A stretch of 64,000 nt of DNA from NCBI RefSeq assembly GCF_014837295.1, contig NZ_JACYHB010000005.1:62001-126000 (forward strand), in the 5' to 3' direction. The translations under genes and the position numbers were made by a program. Source of the stretch: Cellulosimicrobium arenosum (GTDB lineage Bacteria; Actinomycetota; Actinomycetes; Actinomycetales; Cellulomonadaceae). Below, in pieces: positions 1 through 9,118 of this stretch (positions are counted from its first letter, which is position 1; each line of letters begins with the position of its first letter). Under the pieces are notes generated by a model. It had not been told where the DNA came from. It was given only the letters and a program-made list of their open reading frames with translations, and did not search any database.

Positions 1-2
1 CC

Positions 3-1409
3 CCGCACAAGGGCATCGACGTGCTGCTCGACGCCGTCGAGGCCGACGACCGCCTCGTCCTGCGGATCGCGGGCGCCGGACCGCAGGAGGCCGCCCTGCG
101 TTTGCGGGCGCGCCGGTCCGGCGAGCGCGTGACGTTCGTGGGGTCGTTGGACGACGCCGCGCTGGCCGACTTCTACCGCGGTGTCGACGTCGTCGCGGTG
201 CCGTCGCTCACGACCCCCGGCTGGGTCGAGCAGTTCGGTCGGGTCGCGATCGAGGCCATGGCCTGCGGCACCCCGGTCGTGGCGAGCGCGAGCGGAGCAC
301 TCCCGGACGTCGTCGCCGACGCCGGGCTGCTCGTCCCGCCGGGCGACCCGTCCGCACTGCGTGACGCCCTCCTTCGGATCGGTACGGAACCGGGGCTCGC
401 GTCCACGCTACGGACGGCGGGAGCCGCGCGCGCCGCGGCCTGCACCTGGACCGAGGTCGCTCGGCGATACCTTGCCCTGTACGACGCGATCACCGGCCCG
501 ACGACCGGCAGGACCGGTCCAGGCACCGATCCCGGCACCGACCCCGAACCCCCGGAGGCCGTGCTCGTCGCCTACGGCGCCCCCGACCTCGTCCGGTCGG
601 CCCTCGCCCCCCTGGTCGGCAAGCTCCCTCTCACCGTCGTGGACAACTCGTCGCTGCCCGAGATCCGCGAGATCACGGAGCTCGCGGGCGGTCGCTATCT
701 CGACCCGGGGAGCAACGGCGGCTTCGCCGCCGGCGTCAACCACGCGCTCGCCCACCGGCAGGCGCCCGGCCGCGACGTCCTGCTGCTCAACCCCGACGCC
801 GTGGTGAGCGCCGACGACGTCGCGCGGCTCCAGCGCACGCTGCACGCCGCGCCACGGACCGCGAGCGTGGGGCCGGCCCAGGTGGACGGCGACGGTCGCC
901 CGGCGCGCGTCGTGTGGCCCTACCCGTCGCCCCTCGCGACCTGGGTCGAGGCCGTCGGGCTCGGGCGCCTGCGACGCATGCCCGCCGACCGCAGCTTCGT
1001 CGTGGGCTCCGTGCTCCTGCTCTCGGCCGCCGCCCTCGAGGACGTCGGGCCCTTCGACGAACGGTTCTTCCTCTACGCCGAGGAGACCGACTGGTCGTAT
1101 CGCGCCAACCAGCGTGGGTGGCGCCACGCCGTGGACGACGACGTCGTCGCGGTGCACCTCGGTGGCGCGACCTCGACCGACTCCACGCGCCGCGACACGC
1201 ACTTCCACGCCTCGCAGGAGCACTTCCAGCGCAAGCACCACGGGGCGCCCGGCTGGTGGGCCGCGCGCGCGGGCGCCGTCGCGGGTGCCGCCGTGCGCTC
1301 GGTCCTGGCACGCGGCGACGCACGAGTGGCCGCGCGCACCCGGCTGCGGCTCTACGTCGAGGGCCCCGCAGTCGCCGAGCGGCGCCTCCGCGCGCCGGGG
1401 ACGCAGTGA
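3..1409 (+). CDS. Glycosyltransferase, GT4-GT2 fusion (5' end cut by window)
   Basis: The frame is open from the window edge, so the N-terminus is missing. The first ~165 visible residues are the C-terminal half of a GT4 (GT-B) enzyme: a PHKG start of the donor domain, the acidic EQFGRVAIEAMACGTPVV segment carrying the E-x7-E pair, and a final helix. A short Thr/Pro/Gly linker follows. Then comes a GT2 domain (about residues 180-430) of the rhamnosyltransferase type (COG1216), with VVDNSS, GSNGGFAAGVN and LLLNPDA (the DxD equivalent), then FDERFFLYAEETDWSYR. It is probably a cytoplasmic enzyme adding two sugars in surface-polysaccharide assembly. Its TGA overlaps the GTG of the next gene by 4 nt, implying translational coupling. 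Donor and acceptor sugars cannot be told from sequence. Confidence 0.85.
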   Translation, partial: PHKGIDVLLDAVEADDRLVLRIAGAGPQEAALRLRARRSGERVTFVGSLDDAALADFYRGVDVVAVPSLTTPGWVEQFGRVAIEAMACGTPVVASASGALPDVVADAGLLVPPGDPSALRDALLRIGTEPGLASTLRTAGAARAAACTWTEVARRYLALYDAITGPTTGRTGPGTDPGTDPEPPEAVLVAYGAPDLVRSALAPLVGKLPLTVVDNSSLPEIREITELAGGRYLDPGSNGGFAAGVNHALAHRQAPGRDVLLLNPDAVVSADDVARLQRTLHAAPRTASVGPAQVDGDGRPARVVWPYPSPLATWVEAVGLGRLRRMPADRSFVVGSVLLLSAAALEDVGPFDERFFLYAEETDWSYRANQRGWRHAVDDDVVAVHLGGATSTDSTRRDTHFHASQEHFQRKHHGAPGWWAARAGAVAGAAVRSVLARGDARVAARTRLRLYVEGPAVAERRLRAPGTQ

Positions 1410-2743
1410 TACGGCGGTCGACGGGCTGGCTCGTCGGCACGCTGGCGGTCGTCGCCGTGCTGGTGGTGATCGGCTATCTCGTCCCCACCCAGTCGGCGGT
1501 CGCCGTCGCGCTCGCCGCTGCGGTGCTCGTCGTCGGCCTCACCGCGTACGAGCCGGTGGCGCTCCCGATCCTCGCGATGCCAGCGCTCGTCATCGTCCAG
1601 CGCGTCGGCGGCAGCGGGGTCGACCTGACGATGAGCGACTTCGCGGTCTTCGCCGCGATGTGGGCGGCCCTCGTCCTCGGCCCCCGACCCTTCTCGCCGC
1701 AGCTGCGCAGCCTGCTGTGGCTGACGGCCGTCTACCAGGTCGCGACGCTCTTCACCGTGATCGCGAACCCGTACCCGCAGAACACCGTCGAGTGGTTCCA
1801 CGCGTGGCTGTCGACCGGCGGCGCTCTCGTCGTCGGCTGGGCCGTGGGACGCGCGGGGCGCGCGCGGATCGGCCTGACGCTCTTCATGGTCCCGTGCCTG
1901 ATCATCGCCGTGCTGACGTGTGTCGCCGCTGTGCAGCAGCTCGCCGCCGGCATCACGGGACCCGTGTACCTCGTGTGGCCGTACGGCATGCACAAGAACT
2001 TCATCGGCTGCGTGCTCGGGATCGCGGCGCTCGTCGCCTACGCGCGACCCTGGTGGGTCGGCTGGCCCCGCTGGTTCGCCTACACGTCGTTCTGGCTGTG
2101 CGCGCTCGCCGTGTTCGCGTCCCAGGCACGGCAGGGGCTCGTCGGAATGGCGATCGGCATCATGATCATCACGCTGCGCGCCGACCCCGACCGCAAGCGG
2201 TCAAAGCTCATCCTGCTGGCCGCGATCCCGGCGATCTACTTCGTGGTGCTCGCCGTCCAGGAGCAGCTCTCGTCGGACAACGAGTTCAACTCCGCGAACC
2301 AGCGCCTCACGTGGTACGAGCAGGCCCTCGAGGTGTGGCGGACCAGCCCGTGGGTCGGCGTCGGACTGAGATGGTGGGTCGCCGAACGCACGCAGTACGT
2401 GTTCCAACCGCCGAACGCGGAGCTCGAGGTCCTCTCGTCCGCGGGGGTGATCGGACTGCTCGGCTTCCTCATCCTGTTCGGGGGGTGTGTCGTCGTCCTG
2501 TGGCGCATGAACCCCCGCTTCGGGACGCTCGCGCTCACCGTCATCCTGGCCCGCTTCGTCCAGGGGCAGTTCGACCTCTTCTGGTCGTCGATCGTCGTGA
2601 CGCTGCCGTTCGTGATCGCCGGTGTCTGCGTCGGCGCCGAGGCCTACGCCCGCTCCCGAGAGGCCGTGCGGGACGGCCTCGTCGGCCTCGACCCCGACCG
2701 TGAGCTCACGTCCGTCGGTGAGATGGAGAGAACCCGTCGATGA
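1406..2743 (+). CDS. O-antigen ligase / Wzy-like polymerase membrane protein
   Basis: This is a 445-residue polytopic membrane protein with roughly ten hydrophobic segments. A loop near residues 285-330 carries NQRLTWYEQALEVW followed by SPWVGVGL, the typical signature of the Wzy_C/WaaL family. Such proteins polymerise or ligate lipid-linked glycans on the outer face of the membrane. The start is GTG at 1406 because it gives a GTGA overlap with the preceding stop, and the first transmembrane segment begins within 12 residues; the longer open frame upstream lies inside the glycosyltransferase gene. Being embedded among glycosyltransferases supports a polysaccharide polymerase role, but polymerase and ligase cannot be distinguished. 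Confidence 0.8.
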   Translation: MIRRSTGWLVGTLAVVAVLVVIGYLVPTQSAVAVALAAAVLVVGLTAYEPVALPILAMPALVIVQRVGGSGVDLTMSDFAVFAAMWAALVLGPRPFSPQLRSLLWLTAVYQVATLFTVIANPYPQNTVEWFHAWLSTGGALVVGWAVGRAGRARIGLTLFMVPCLIIAVLTCVAAVQQLAAGITGPVYLVWPYGMHKNFIGCVLGIAALVAYARPWWVGWPRWFAYTSFWLCALAVFASQARQGLVGMAIGIMIITLRADPDRKRSKLILLAAIPAIYFVVLAVQEQLSSDNEFNSANQRLTWYEQALEVWRTSPWVGVGLRWWVAERTQYVFQPPNAELEVLSSAGVIGLLGFLILFGGCVVVLWRMNPRFGTLALTVILARFVQGQFDLFWSSIVVTLPFVIAGVCVGAEAYARSREAVRDGLVGLDPDRELTSVGEMERTRR

Positions 2744-3879
2744 AGATCCTCCAGATCGTCCCGACCATCGGACCGGGGACGGGGGTGGGCGCCGTCGCGC
2801 ACCATCTCGAGGCCGAGTGGCAACGGCTCGGCGTGCCCACGGCGCGCTTCACCCTGGACGACGCCGCCGGGTCCTGGCTCCCCGAACCGGGGCCCGGCGC
2901 GCGCGGCAAGCTCGTCCTCGCGCTGCGCGTCGTCTGGTTCTCCACCGTGGGGACCGTGCTCGCACGGCGCGCGCTGAGGCGTGATCCGGCCGCGGTCGGC
3001 GTGTGTCACAACGACGCGCTCGCGGGCGACGTCTACGTCAACCACGGGATCCTGCAGGTCGCCATGCGGTCGCGGGGGCGCTTCGCGCTGCGCATGGCCC
3101 GCAACCCGATGCACCTGTTCATCGCCACGAGGGACACGCTGCGGTACTCCGGTCGCAGTCATCGCCTGGTCGTCAACCTCGTGCACGAGGAGGACGCAGC
3201 GCTCCGCGCGACCTACCCCCGGCTCCGCCCGCCGACGGTGGTGCTCGGCAACGGTGTCGACATCGAGCGGTACGCACCGCCGACCGCGGCGCAGCGGACG
3301 ACGGCGCGCCAGGCGCTCGGCCTGCCCGAGCCCGCCACCGTGCTCGCGTTCGTCGGCCACGAGTTCGCCCGCAAGGGACTGCCGCTCGTGGTCGACGCGC
3401 TCGAGCGCCTCGACGAGCACACCCACCTCGTCGTCGCCGGTGGTACCCAGGACATGGTCCGGGGCCTGCGCAGCGACGTCCGCGCCCGCGGTCTCGCCGA
3501 CCGCGTCCACCTCCTGGGCAGCACGCCCGACCCCCGCCCGGTCCTGCACGCCGCCGACGCCCTCGTCCTGCCCAGCGCGTACGAGTCGTACGGCCTCGTG
3601 GTCCTCGAAGCGCTCGCGTGCGGGGTTCCGGTCGTCGCCACGCCGGTCGGGTGCGTGCCCGATGTCGTGGTCGACGGCGCGTCGGGCTACGTGGTGGCGG
3701 CGGACGCCGAGGAGATCGCCACTGCCGTCCGCGATCTCGCCGCCCGCGACCGGACGCTGCTCGCCGCCGCGTCCCGCGCCGCAGCCGAGCAGCACTCCTG
3801 GGAGGCGGTCGCGCGTCGCTACGTCGAGGTGCTGCGCGACCTCGAGGAGTCGCCCACCGGCCGGCGGGTCACGCTGTGA
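2740..3879 (+). CDS. GT4 family glycosyltransferase
   Basis: This 379-residue GT-B glycosyltransferase starts MKILQIVPTIGPGTGVGAVA, a typical acceptor-domain glycine-rich strand. Its donor domain has FVGHEFARKG, then the PSAYESYGLVVLEALACGVP segment with the E-x7-E motif. The ATG overlaps the upstream stop (ATGA), so it belongs to the same operon. It probably transfers a hexose from a nucleotide sugar onto a lipid-linked intermediate at the cytoplasmic membrane. Substrate specificity is not readable. Confidence 0.85.
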   Translation: MKILQIVPTIGPGTGVGAVAHHLEAEWQRLGVPTARFTLDDAAGSWLPEPGPGARGKLVLALRVVWFSTVGTVLARRALRRDPAAVGVCHNDALAGDVYVNHGILQVAMRSRGRFALRMARNPMHLFIATRDTLRYSGRSHRLVVNLVHEEDAALRATYPRLRPPTVVLGNGVDIERYAPPTAAQRTTARQALGLPEPATVLAFVGHEFARKGLPLVVDALERLDEHTHLVVAGGTQDMVRGLRSDVRARGLADRVHLLGSTPDPRPVLHAADALVLPSAYESYGLVVLEALACGVPVVATPVGCVPDVVVDGASGYVVAADAEEIATAVRDLAARDRTLLAAASRAAAEQHSWEAVARRYVEVLRDLEESPTGRRVTL

Positions 3880-4937
3880 GGGTCCTGCACGCCGTGCGGT
3901 CCGACGGGTTCGCGGGCGTCGAGCGGCACGTCGCGAGGCTCGCTCGCGCCCAGGCGGAGCAGGGTGACCAGGTCGTCGTCGTCGGCGGCGACGCCGCTCC
4001 GATGGCTAGGACGCTCGGTGCCGCGCCGGTGCGCCTCGTGCCGGGCGCGACGACGCGGGCCGTCGTGCTCGCGCTCCTGCGGTTCGGCCCCGAGGCGGAC
4101 GTCGTGCACGTGCACATGACCGCCGCCGAGGTGGCGGCGACGGTCGCCGCGACCCTGCTGCCCCTCGTCGGGGCCGGTCGGCGACGGCTGGCTCCGGTCG
4201 TCGCCACGCGACACTTCGCGCGCCCCCGGGGGACCGGTCGGCTCGGCCCCGTGGTCGCGGCGGTCGCCCGGCGCCGGGTAAGTGCCCAGATCGCCATCAG
4301 CACGTACGTGGCGGACGCCGTGGACGGGCCGAGCGTCGTCGTGCGCCCCGGGTTCGAGTCCGCGAGCACCACGTTCCCCCGTTCCGACGAGCGCGATCCG
4401 GTCGTCCTCGTGGCGCAGCGGCTCGAGCCGGAGAAGCGGACGGACGCCGCGCTGTGCGCGTTCCACGCGTCCGGTCTCGCCGCACAGGGATGGCGGCTCG
4501 ACGTCGCGGGCGACGGCTCCGAGCGTGGGGCCCTCGTGGACCTCGCCGAGGAGCTGGACGTCGGGACGAGCGTCCGCTTCCTCGGCCGGCTCGACGACGT
4601 GGACGCACTCATGGGCCGCGCGTCGGTCATGCTCGCGCCATGCCCTGTCGAAGGGCTGGGGCTGAGCGTGCTCGAGGCGATGGCGAACGGGCTGCCCGTC
4701 GTCGCCGCGGATGCCGGGGGGCACGTCGAGCTCCTCGGTGGGATCGACGACGTCCTGCTCAATCCCCCGCTCGACGCGGCAGCAGCAGGACGTGCCCTCG
4801 CCGTGCTCGCGCACGCCCCCGGGCGTCGAGATGCGATCGCTGCGGCGGCCAGGTCGCGCCAGGAGGACCGGTTCAGCCCCTCCGCCCAGGCGATCGCCAC
4901 CGATCGGGTGTACCGCGCGGCGCTGGGGTCGACATGA
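3876..4937 (+). CDS. GT4 family glycosyltransferase
   Basis: This 353-residue GT-B enzyme begins at GTG 3876 (MRVLHAVRSDGFAGVERHVA), overlapping the previous stop by 4 nt. The N-terminal domain carries the GGVE/GVERH loop region and HVHMTAAEV; the donor domain carries VAQRLEPEKRTD, GDGSERGALVDLA and CPVEGLGLSVLEAMANGLPVV with the E-x7-E pair. It is the fourth gene of the tightly coupled polysaccharide operon. A much longer open frame in the same phase upstream is excluded because it would run through the preceding gene. Confidence 0.85.
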   Translation: MRVLHAVRSDGFAGVERHVARLARAQAEQGDQVVVVGGDAAPMARTLGAAPVRLVPGATTRAVVLALLRFGPEADVVHVHMTAAEVAATVAATLLPLVGAGRRRLAPVVATRHFARPRGTGRLGPVVAAVARRRVSAQIAISTYVADAVDGPSVVVRPGFESASTTFPRSDERDPVVLVAQRLEPEKRTDAALCAFHASGLAAQGWRLDVAGDGSERGALVDLAEELDVGTSVRFLGRLDDVDALMGRASVMLAPCPVEGLGLSVLEAMANGLPVVAADAGGHVELLGGIDDVLLNPPLDAAAAGRALAVLAHAPGRRDAIAAAARSRQEDRFSPSAQAIATDRVYRAALGST

Positions 4938-6091
4938 CCGACGTCGTCGTCGCCTCGCTCGAGGCATGGGACGCCGTGTGGAGGCGGAACCAGTACCTGA
5001 TCACCGAGCTGCTCCGCGCGGACCCGGGGCTGCGGGTGCTGTTCGTGGAGCCCGCGGCCGACCCGCTCCATTCGCTCAGCAGAGGGTGGCGGCCGCGGCG
5101 CGGCCGGGGTCTGCGCCGCGCGCCGGAGGTGGCAGGGGTCGACCGCGACCGGCTGTGGCTGTACCAGCCGACGAAGCTCCTCCCCCGGCGTCTGGACCCT
5201 CGCGCCGACCGGCGCCTCTCCCGGGCGACCGTCGCCGCCGCGCGGCGCCTCGCCATGGCCGCGCCCGTGCTGTGGGTCAACGACCCGGCCGCGGCGAACC
5301 TGCTCCGCGCGACAGGGTGGCCCGCGCTGTACGACGTCACGGACGACTGGCTCGTCGCCGACCGCACCGACGACGAGCACCGACGCCTGGTGTCGGACGA
5401 GGCGATCCTCCTCGACCGGTGCGCGCAGGTCGTCGTGTGCTCGCCCGCGCTCGCCACGAGCAAGGGAGCGCACCGGGAAGTACGGCTCGTGACCAACGCC
5501 GTCGACGTCGACCGCTACCGCGCCCGCCACGACCGCCCTGCGGATCTCCCGACCGGGCCGGTGGCGCTGTACGTCGGCACGGTGCACCCCGACCGGTTCG
5601 ACGTCCCTCTGCTCGCCGCGACCGCCCAGGCGGTCCATGGCACGGGGACGCTCGTCGTAGTCGGCCCCGTCGTGGACGTCGCGCGCGACGACCTCGCGGA
5701 GCTCGCGCGGCTCGGGGTGCGCTGCCTGGGGGCGCGCGACTGGGAGAGCGTCCCGGCATACCTGCAGCACTCCGACGTGCTGCTGGTGCCGCACCTGGTG
5801 AACGCCTTCACCGACAGCCTCGACCCGATCAAGCTCTACGAGTACCTCGCGGTCGGGCGACCCGTCGTCTCGACGCCGGTGGCGGGCTTCCGCGAACGGA
5901 CCGACGCGCACGTCCGCGCCGTCGAGAGCGCCGACTTCCCGGACGCCGTGCGCGACGCGCTGCTCGGTTCCCGCCAGGACGTCCCGCCGGTCGCCGCCCT
6001 CGCGGACGTCCCCACCTGGTCGGGTCAGGCCGCGCTCATGGCCGAGGCGCTCGCCGCGACCGCCGCGTCACGTCCCACCAGACCGCGGTGA
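4934..6091 (+). CDS. TuaH-like glycosyltransferase
   Basis: This 385-residue protein starts at ATG 4934 (ATGA overlap). Early residues, SLEAWDAVWRRNQYLITELL, and VLFVEP, together with YDVTDDW and the later LVPHLVNAFTDSLDPIKLYEYLAVGRPVVSTP, match the glycosyltransferase group that includes TuaH of teichuronic acid synthesis. These have a GT-B fold with DPIKLYEYLA in place of the usual E-x7-E segment. It is the last gene of the plus-strand operon. Its 3' end overlaps the convergent minus-strand glycosyltransferase gene by 56 bp. Confidence 0.8.
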   Translation: MTDVVVASLEAWDAVWRRNQYLITELLRADPGLRVLFVEPAADPLHSLSRGWRPRRGRGLRRAPEVAGVDRDRLWLYQPTKLLPRRLDPRADRRLSRATVAAARRLAMAAPVLWVNDPAAANLLRATGWPALYDVTDDWLVADRTDDEHRRLVSDEAILLDRCAQVVVCSPALATSKGAHREVRLVTNAVDVDRYRARHDRPADLPTGPVALYVGTVHPDRFDVPLLAATAQAVHGTGTLVVVGPVVDVARDDLAELARLGVRCLGARDWESVPAYLQHSDVLLVPHLVNAFTDSLDPIKLYEYLAVGRPVVSTPVAGFRERTDAHVRAVESADFPDAVRDALLGSRQDVPPVAALADVPTWSGQAALMAEALAATAASRPTRPR

Positions 6092-7223
6092 CGGTCTGCG
6101 CCGTCCGGCGTGCCGTGAACCGCTCCGCGACCGTGACCCGGGCTCGCTCGGCCCGCTCCGCCGACCCCACCGGGTCGTCCAGGACGGCGACGATCGCCTC
6201 GCCGAGCGCCCGGACGTCACCGGGAGCGACCAGCTCCCCGAGTGCCTGCGCGCCGCGACCCACGATCTCCGGGACACCCCCCGCATCGGTCGCCACGACC
6301 GGCACCCCGCGCGCCATCCCCTCGACGACGACCTGACCGAACGGCTCCGGCACGGGCGAGGCGTGCACGAGCACGGCCAACCGGTCGAGCTCGTCCGACG
6401 GGTCCGTGACCGCGCCCACCCAGGTGATGCTCGGCGCGACACCCAGCCGTTCCGCCTCGGCCCGCACCACAGCCTCGTACTCGTGCTCCCCGAACGTGGG
6501 CGCGCCCACCATCCGGAACGTCGTACCCGGGTGCCGGCGCAGGACGAACGGCACGGCGCGCACCAGCTCGAGCTGGCCCTTCGTCGGGCTGATCCGGCCC
6601 AGCAACCCCACGACGGGCGGTCCCGACGGCGGGGTCCGCCGCCCGGGGCGCACCTGACCGGGGGCGAGCCCGGGGTAGGCGACCACCGCGGAGCGCCCGA
6701 GCGTGGACGCCGTCGCCCGCGAGTTCGCCACGAGCGCCGCGGGGACGAGCGCGGCGACCCGCACCAGCCGAACGAGCGCGCGCGGCAGGTAGTCGGACGC
6801 GATGCGGTCGTGGATGTGCCACACGAGCGGGCGCCGGGCGAGGACCGCGGGGAGCAGAGCGAGCAGGTCCGCCTTCAGGGAGGTCGTGTGCACGACGTCG
6901 GGGCCCGTCACCCGGATCAGGCGGAGCAGGTCGCGCTGGAACCGCACGAGCGCGAACGCGGAGCGCAGGTGCCCGAGCGCCGGGCGTGCGAGCGCCGTCC
7001 GCGACGCACCGCCCACGCGCCGGTCGAGCGGCAGCACCCGGGTGGGCACGCCGAGCGTGCGCAACCGGCCGACGAGCGGCCCGTCCGCGAACAGCACGCA
7101 CCGGACCGACACGTCCGGGCCGAGGGCTTCGCAGAGGCGCAGGAGCGCCAGCTCGGCGCCGCTCGGCCGGGCGGTGTGGTCGAGGACCAGGACGCGTACG
7201 GGACCGGGTGGCGCCGTCACCAT
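6036..7223 (-). CDS. GT4 family glycosyltransferase
   Basis: This 395-residue GT-B enzyme has VLVLDHTARPSGAELALLRL near the start. HTTSLKADLLALL suggests a membrane-associated acceptor domain. The donor domain has VVGLLGRISPTKGQ and VPEPFGQVVVEGMARGVPVVATD with the E-x7-E pair. It is the last gene of a three-gene minus-strand operon with a BY-kinase-like protein. The ATG at 7223 gives a 7-nt overlap with the upstream gene; GTG at 7220 would give the 4-nt GTGA overlap seen at other junctions, so the true start may be one codon later. The last 56 bp overlap the convergent TuaH-like gene. Confidence 0.85.
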   Translation of the reverse strand: MVTAPPGPVRVLVLDHTARPSGAELALLRLCEALGPDVSVRCVLFADGPLVGRLRTLGVPTRVLPLDRRVGGASRTALARPALGHLRSAFALVRFQRDLLRLIRVTGPDVVHTTSLKADLLALLPAVLARRPLVWHIHDRIASDYLPRALVRLVRVAALVPAALVANSRATASTLGRSAVVAYPGLAPGQVRPGRRTPPSGPPVVGLLGRISPTKGQLELVRAVPFVLRRHPGTTFRMVGAPTFGEHEYEAVVRAEAERLGVAPSITWVGAVTDPSDELDRLAVLVHASPVPEPFGQVVVEGMARGVPVVATDAGGVPEIVGRGAQALGELVAPGDVRALGEAIVAVLDDPVGSAERAERARVTVAERFTARRTAQTVTAVWWDVTRRSRRAPRP

Positions 7224-9118
7224 CGGAACGGACGACGCCGGATGCCGTCGTCGTCCACCGTGCGCTGGGGCTCGTCAGGTGCCGCCCCCCCCTGCGAGCC
7301 GGGGACCTTCGACCACTTCGGCTCGAGCCGTCGCGCCTGCGCCCGGGCACCTCGCCGGGAGCCCGGGTCGGGGGCGTCCGAGTCCTTCTTGCGCTCCGGA
7401 GAGCCCTGCCCGATCGCCTCCGCGGGGACCGGGTTCTCGTCCGCGGTCTCGTGCTCGGGCGCGGTCGCCTTCTCGGTCGCGTCCGCGGCCCGCTTCCCGG
7501 TCGCGTCGTCGCTCTCGGCCGCCGGGACGGTGCCGGTCGACCTACCCGGCTCGACCGGGTCGGAGGGCCTGCCGTCCGCGACCTCGGCTGACGGGGGCGA
7601 CCCGGCCGCGGTCTCGTCCTCGGCAGGCTCCGCCGACGCGACGAGGGGGGCGTCCGCACCGTACGAGGACGCGTAGTGCATGCGTCGGTCGCCCTTGACC
7701 CCGGCGAGAGCGATGCCCGCGAGCGGGACGTTGTTGATGCGCAGGCGCTCGGCCGCCTCCTGGAGGACCACGCGGTCGGTCCGCTCGAGCGAGGCGACGA
7801 GTACGACGCCGTTGGCGTACCCGCCGAGGATCGTGGCGTCGGCGGCGGCGAGGACGGGGGGCGCGTCGACGACGACGATCGTCGCCTTGTCGCGCAGTCC
7901 GTCGACCAGGTTCCGCACGTCGGTCGTCGCGAGGAAGTCGGCCGGGTCCATCTCCTCGTCCTGGATCGACATGAGCTGGAGGTTCGGGATGCGCGTGGGG
8001 CGGATCTCACCGGGTTCGCCGGACCAGGACTCGGGTGCGGGCAGGAGGTCGGCCAGCTGCGGACGGCGCAGGTCCCCGCACAGGACGAGTGTCGAGCGAC
8101 CGCTGAGCGCGAACGAGGCCGCGAGGTTCGCGGTGATGAACGCCCGGGGGGCGTGCGGGTCCGCGGCCGTCACGACGACGACGGCGTCCTGGACGTCTCC
8201 CAGCGAGACACGGACCGCGGTGCGCAGCTCACGGACCGACTCGGTGAAGGGCGAGGCGTGCCGGCTCGAGACGGGGAGGTTCCCACTGTGCCGGAACTCC
8301 TTGTCCGCGCTGCGGACGTCGAAGAGCTCCGCGAGCACGGGCGTGGCGGCGAGCCGGACGGCCTCCGCCGTCGTCCGCACCCGCAGGTCGAGGCCGCGCT
8401 TGGCGAACGCGAGGCCGACGCCCGCGACGAGCCCTGCGAGCAGGGCGATCGCCAGGACGAGCGGGGCGGGCAGCCCGAGCGGGACGGCCGACGTCGCCGG
8501 GTCGACGAGCACCGCCGGGCTGACGATCGAGTCGAAGGTGCTGCGTTGGGCCGAGACCGCCTGGTACTGGGAGACGATCGTGTCGCGCTCCGCCTGCGCC
8601 AAGGGGTCGTCGGGGTCGAGCACGAGCTGGCCCTGGAGCTTGTCGAGCTGCTCGCGCAGGGCGTCACGGCGTTCGTCGAGCGCGGCGACCTGCTCGTCGA
8701 GCACCGTGGGCAGGTAGGCGATGTACGCCTGAGCCACGGCGTTGGCGCGGTGCGCCGCCTGCACCCGAGAACCGCCACGGGCCACGACCGACATCGTCAG
8801 GTCCTCGGCGTTGTAGAAGCCCTCGACGTTCGCGGCCAGCACCCGCGGGTCGGTGCCGTCGTCCAGGGCCTCGGTCGCGGGTTCGACGACCGCGGGGAGC
8901 CGGACCATCTCCGGCTCGGTGTCGACGGTCACGGACGAGGCTTCCTGGTTCGCCCCCGGCACCGACTCCGCCGCCACGATCTGCACGTTCGCGGTCGCCT
9001 CGTAGACGGTGGTCTGGCGATCGAGGTACACGCCCGCCCCGACCAGGACGACGAGCACGGCGGCGAGGACGTAGTACTTGGCTGCCCAGACGGTCCGGAT
9101 GAACTCCCTGAGAGTCAT
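7217..9118 (-). CDS. Wzz/BY-kinase-like polysaccharide co-polymerase, degenerate P-loop
   Basis: This 633-residue membrane protein has a Wzz-type N-terminal half: TM1 at about 16-33, a periplasm-side coiled coil around 130-190 and TM2 at about 218-240. A cytoplasmic BY-kinase-like domain (about 290-470) follows, then a 150-residue charged, disordered tail. The Walker B-like strand TIVVVDAPP (about 414-421) is present. The Walker A position reads TAADPHAPRAFITANLA, with no G-x4-GK[ST], and the Walker A' strand reads VLCGDLRRP. The C-terminus lacks the tyrosine cluster usual in BY-kinases. It probably regulates polysaccharide length as a co-polymerase scaffold and is unlikely to autophosphorylate. 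It is coupled by ATGA to the upstream glycosyltransferase. Confidence 0.8.
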   Translation of the reverse strand: MTLREFIRTVWAAKYYVLAAVLVVLVGAGVYLDRQTTVYEATANVQIVAAESVPGANQEASSVTVDTEPEMVRLPAVVEPATEALDDGTDPRVLAANVEGFYNAEDLTMSVVARGGSRVQAAHRANAVAQAYIAYLPTVLDEQVAALDERRDALREQLDKLQGQLVLDPDDPLAQAERDTIVSQYQAVSAQRSTFDSIVSPAVLVDPATSAVPLGLPAPLVLAIALLAGLVAGVGLAFAKRGLDLRVRTTAEAVRLAATPVLAELFDVRSADKEFRHSGNLPVSSRHASPFTESVRELRTAVRVSLGDVQDAVVVVTAADPHAPRAFITANLAASFALSGRSTLVLCGDLRRPQLADLLPAPESWSGEPGEIRPTRIPNLQLMSIQDEEMDPADFLATTDVRNLVDGLRDKATIVVVDAPPVLAAADATILGGYANGVVLVASLERTDRVVLQEAAERLRINNVPLAGIALAGVKGDRRMHYASSYGADAPLVASAEPAEDETAAGSPPSAEVADGRPSDPVEPGRSTGTVPAAESDDATGKRAADATEKATAPEHETADENPVPAEAIGQGSPERKKDSDAPDPGSRRGARAQARRLEPKWSKVPGSQGGAAPDEPQRTVDDDGIRRRPFRW

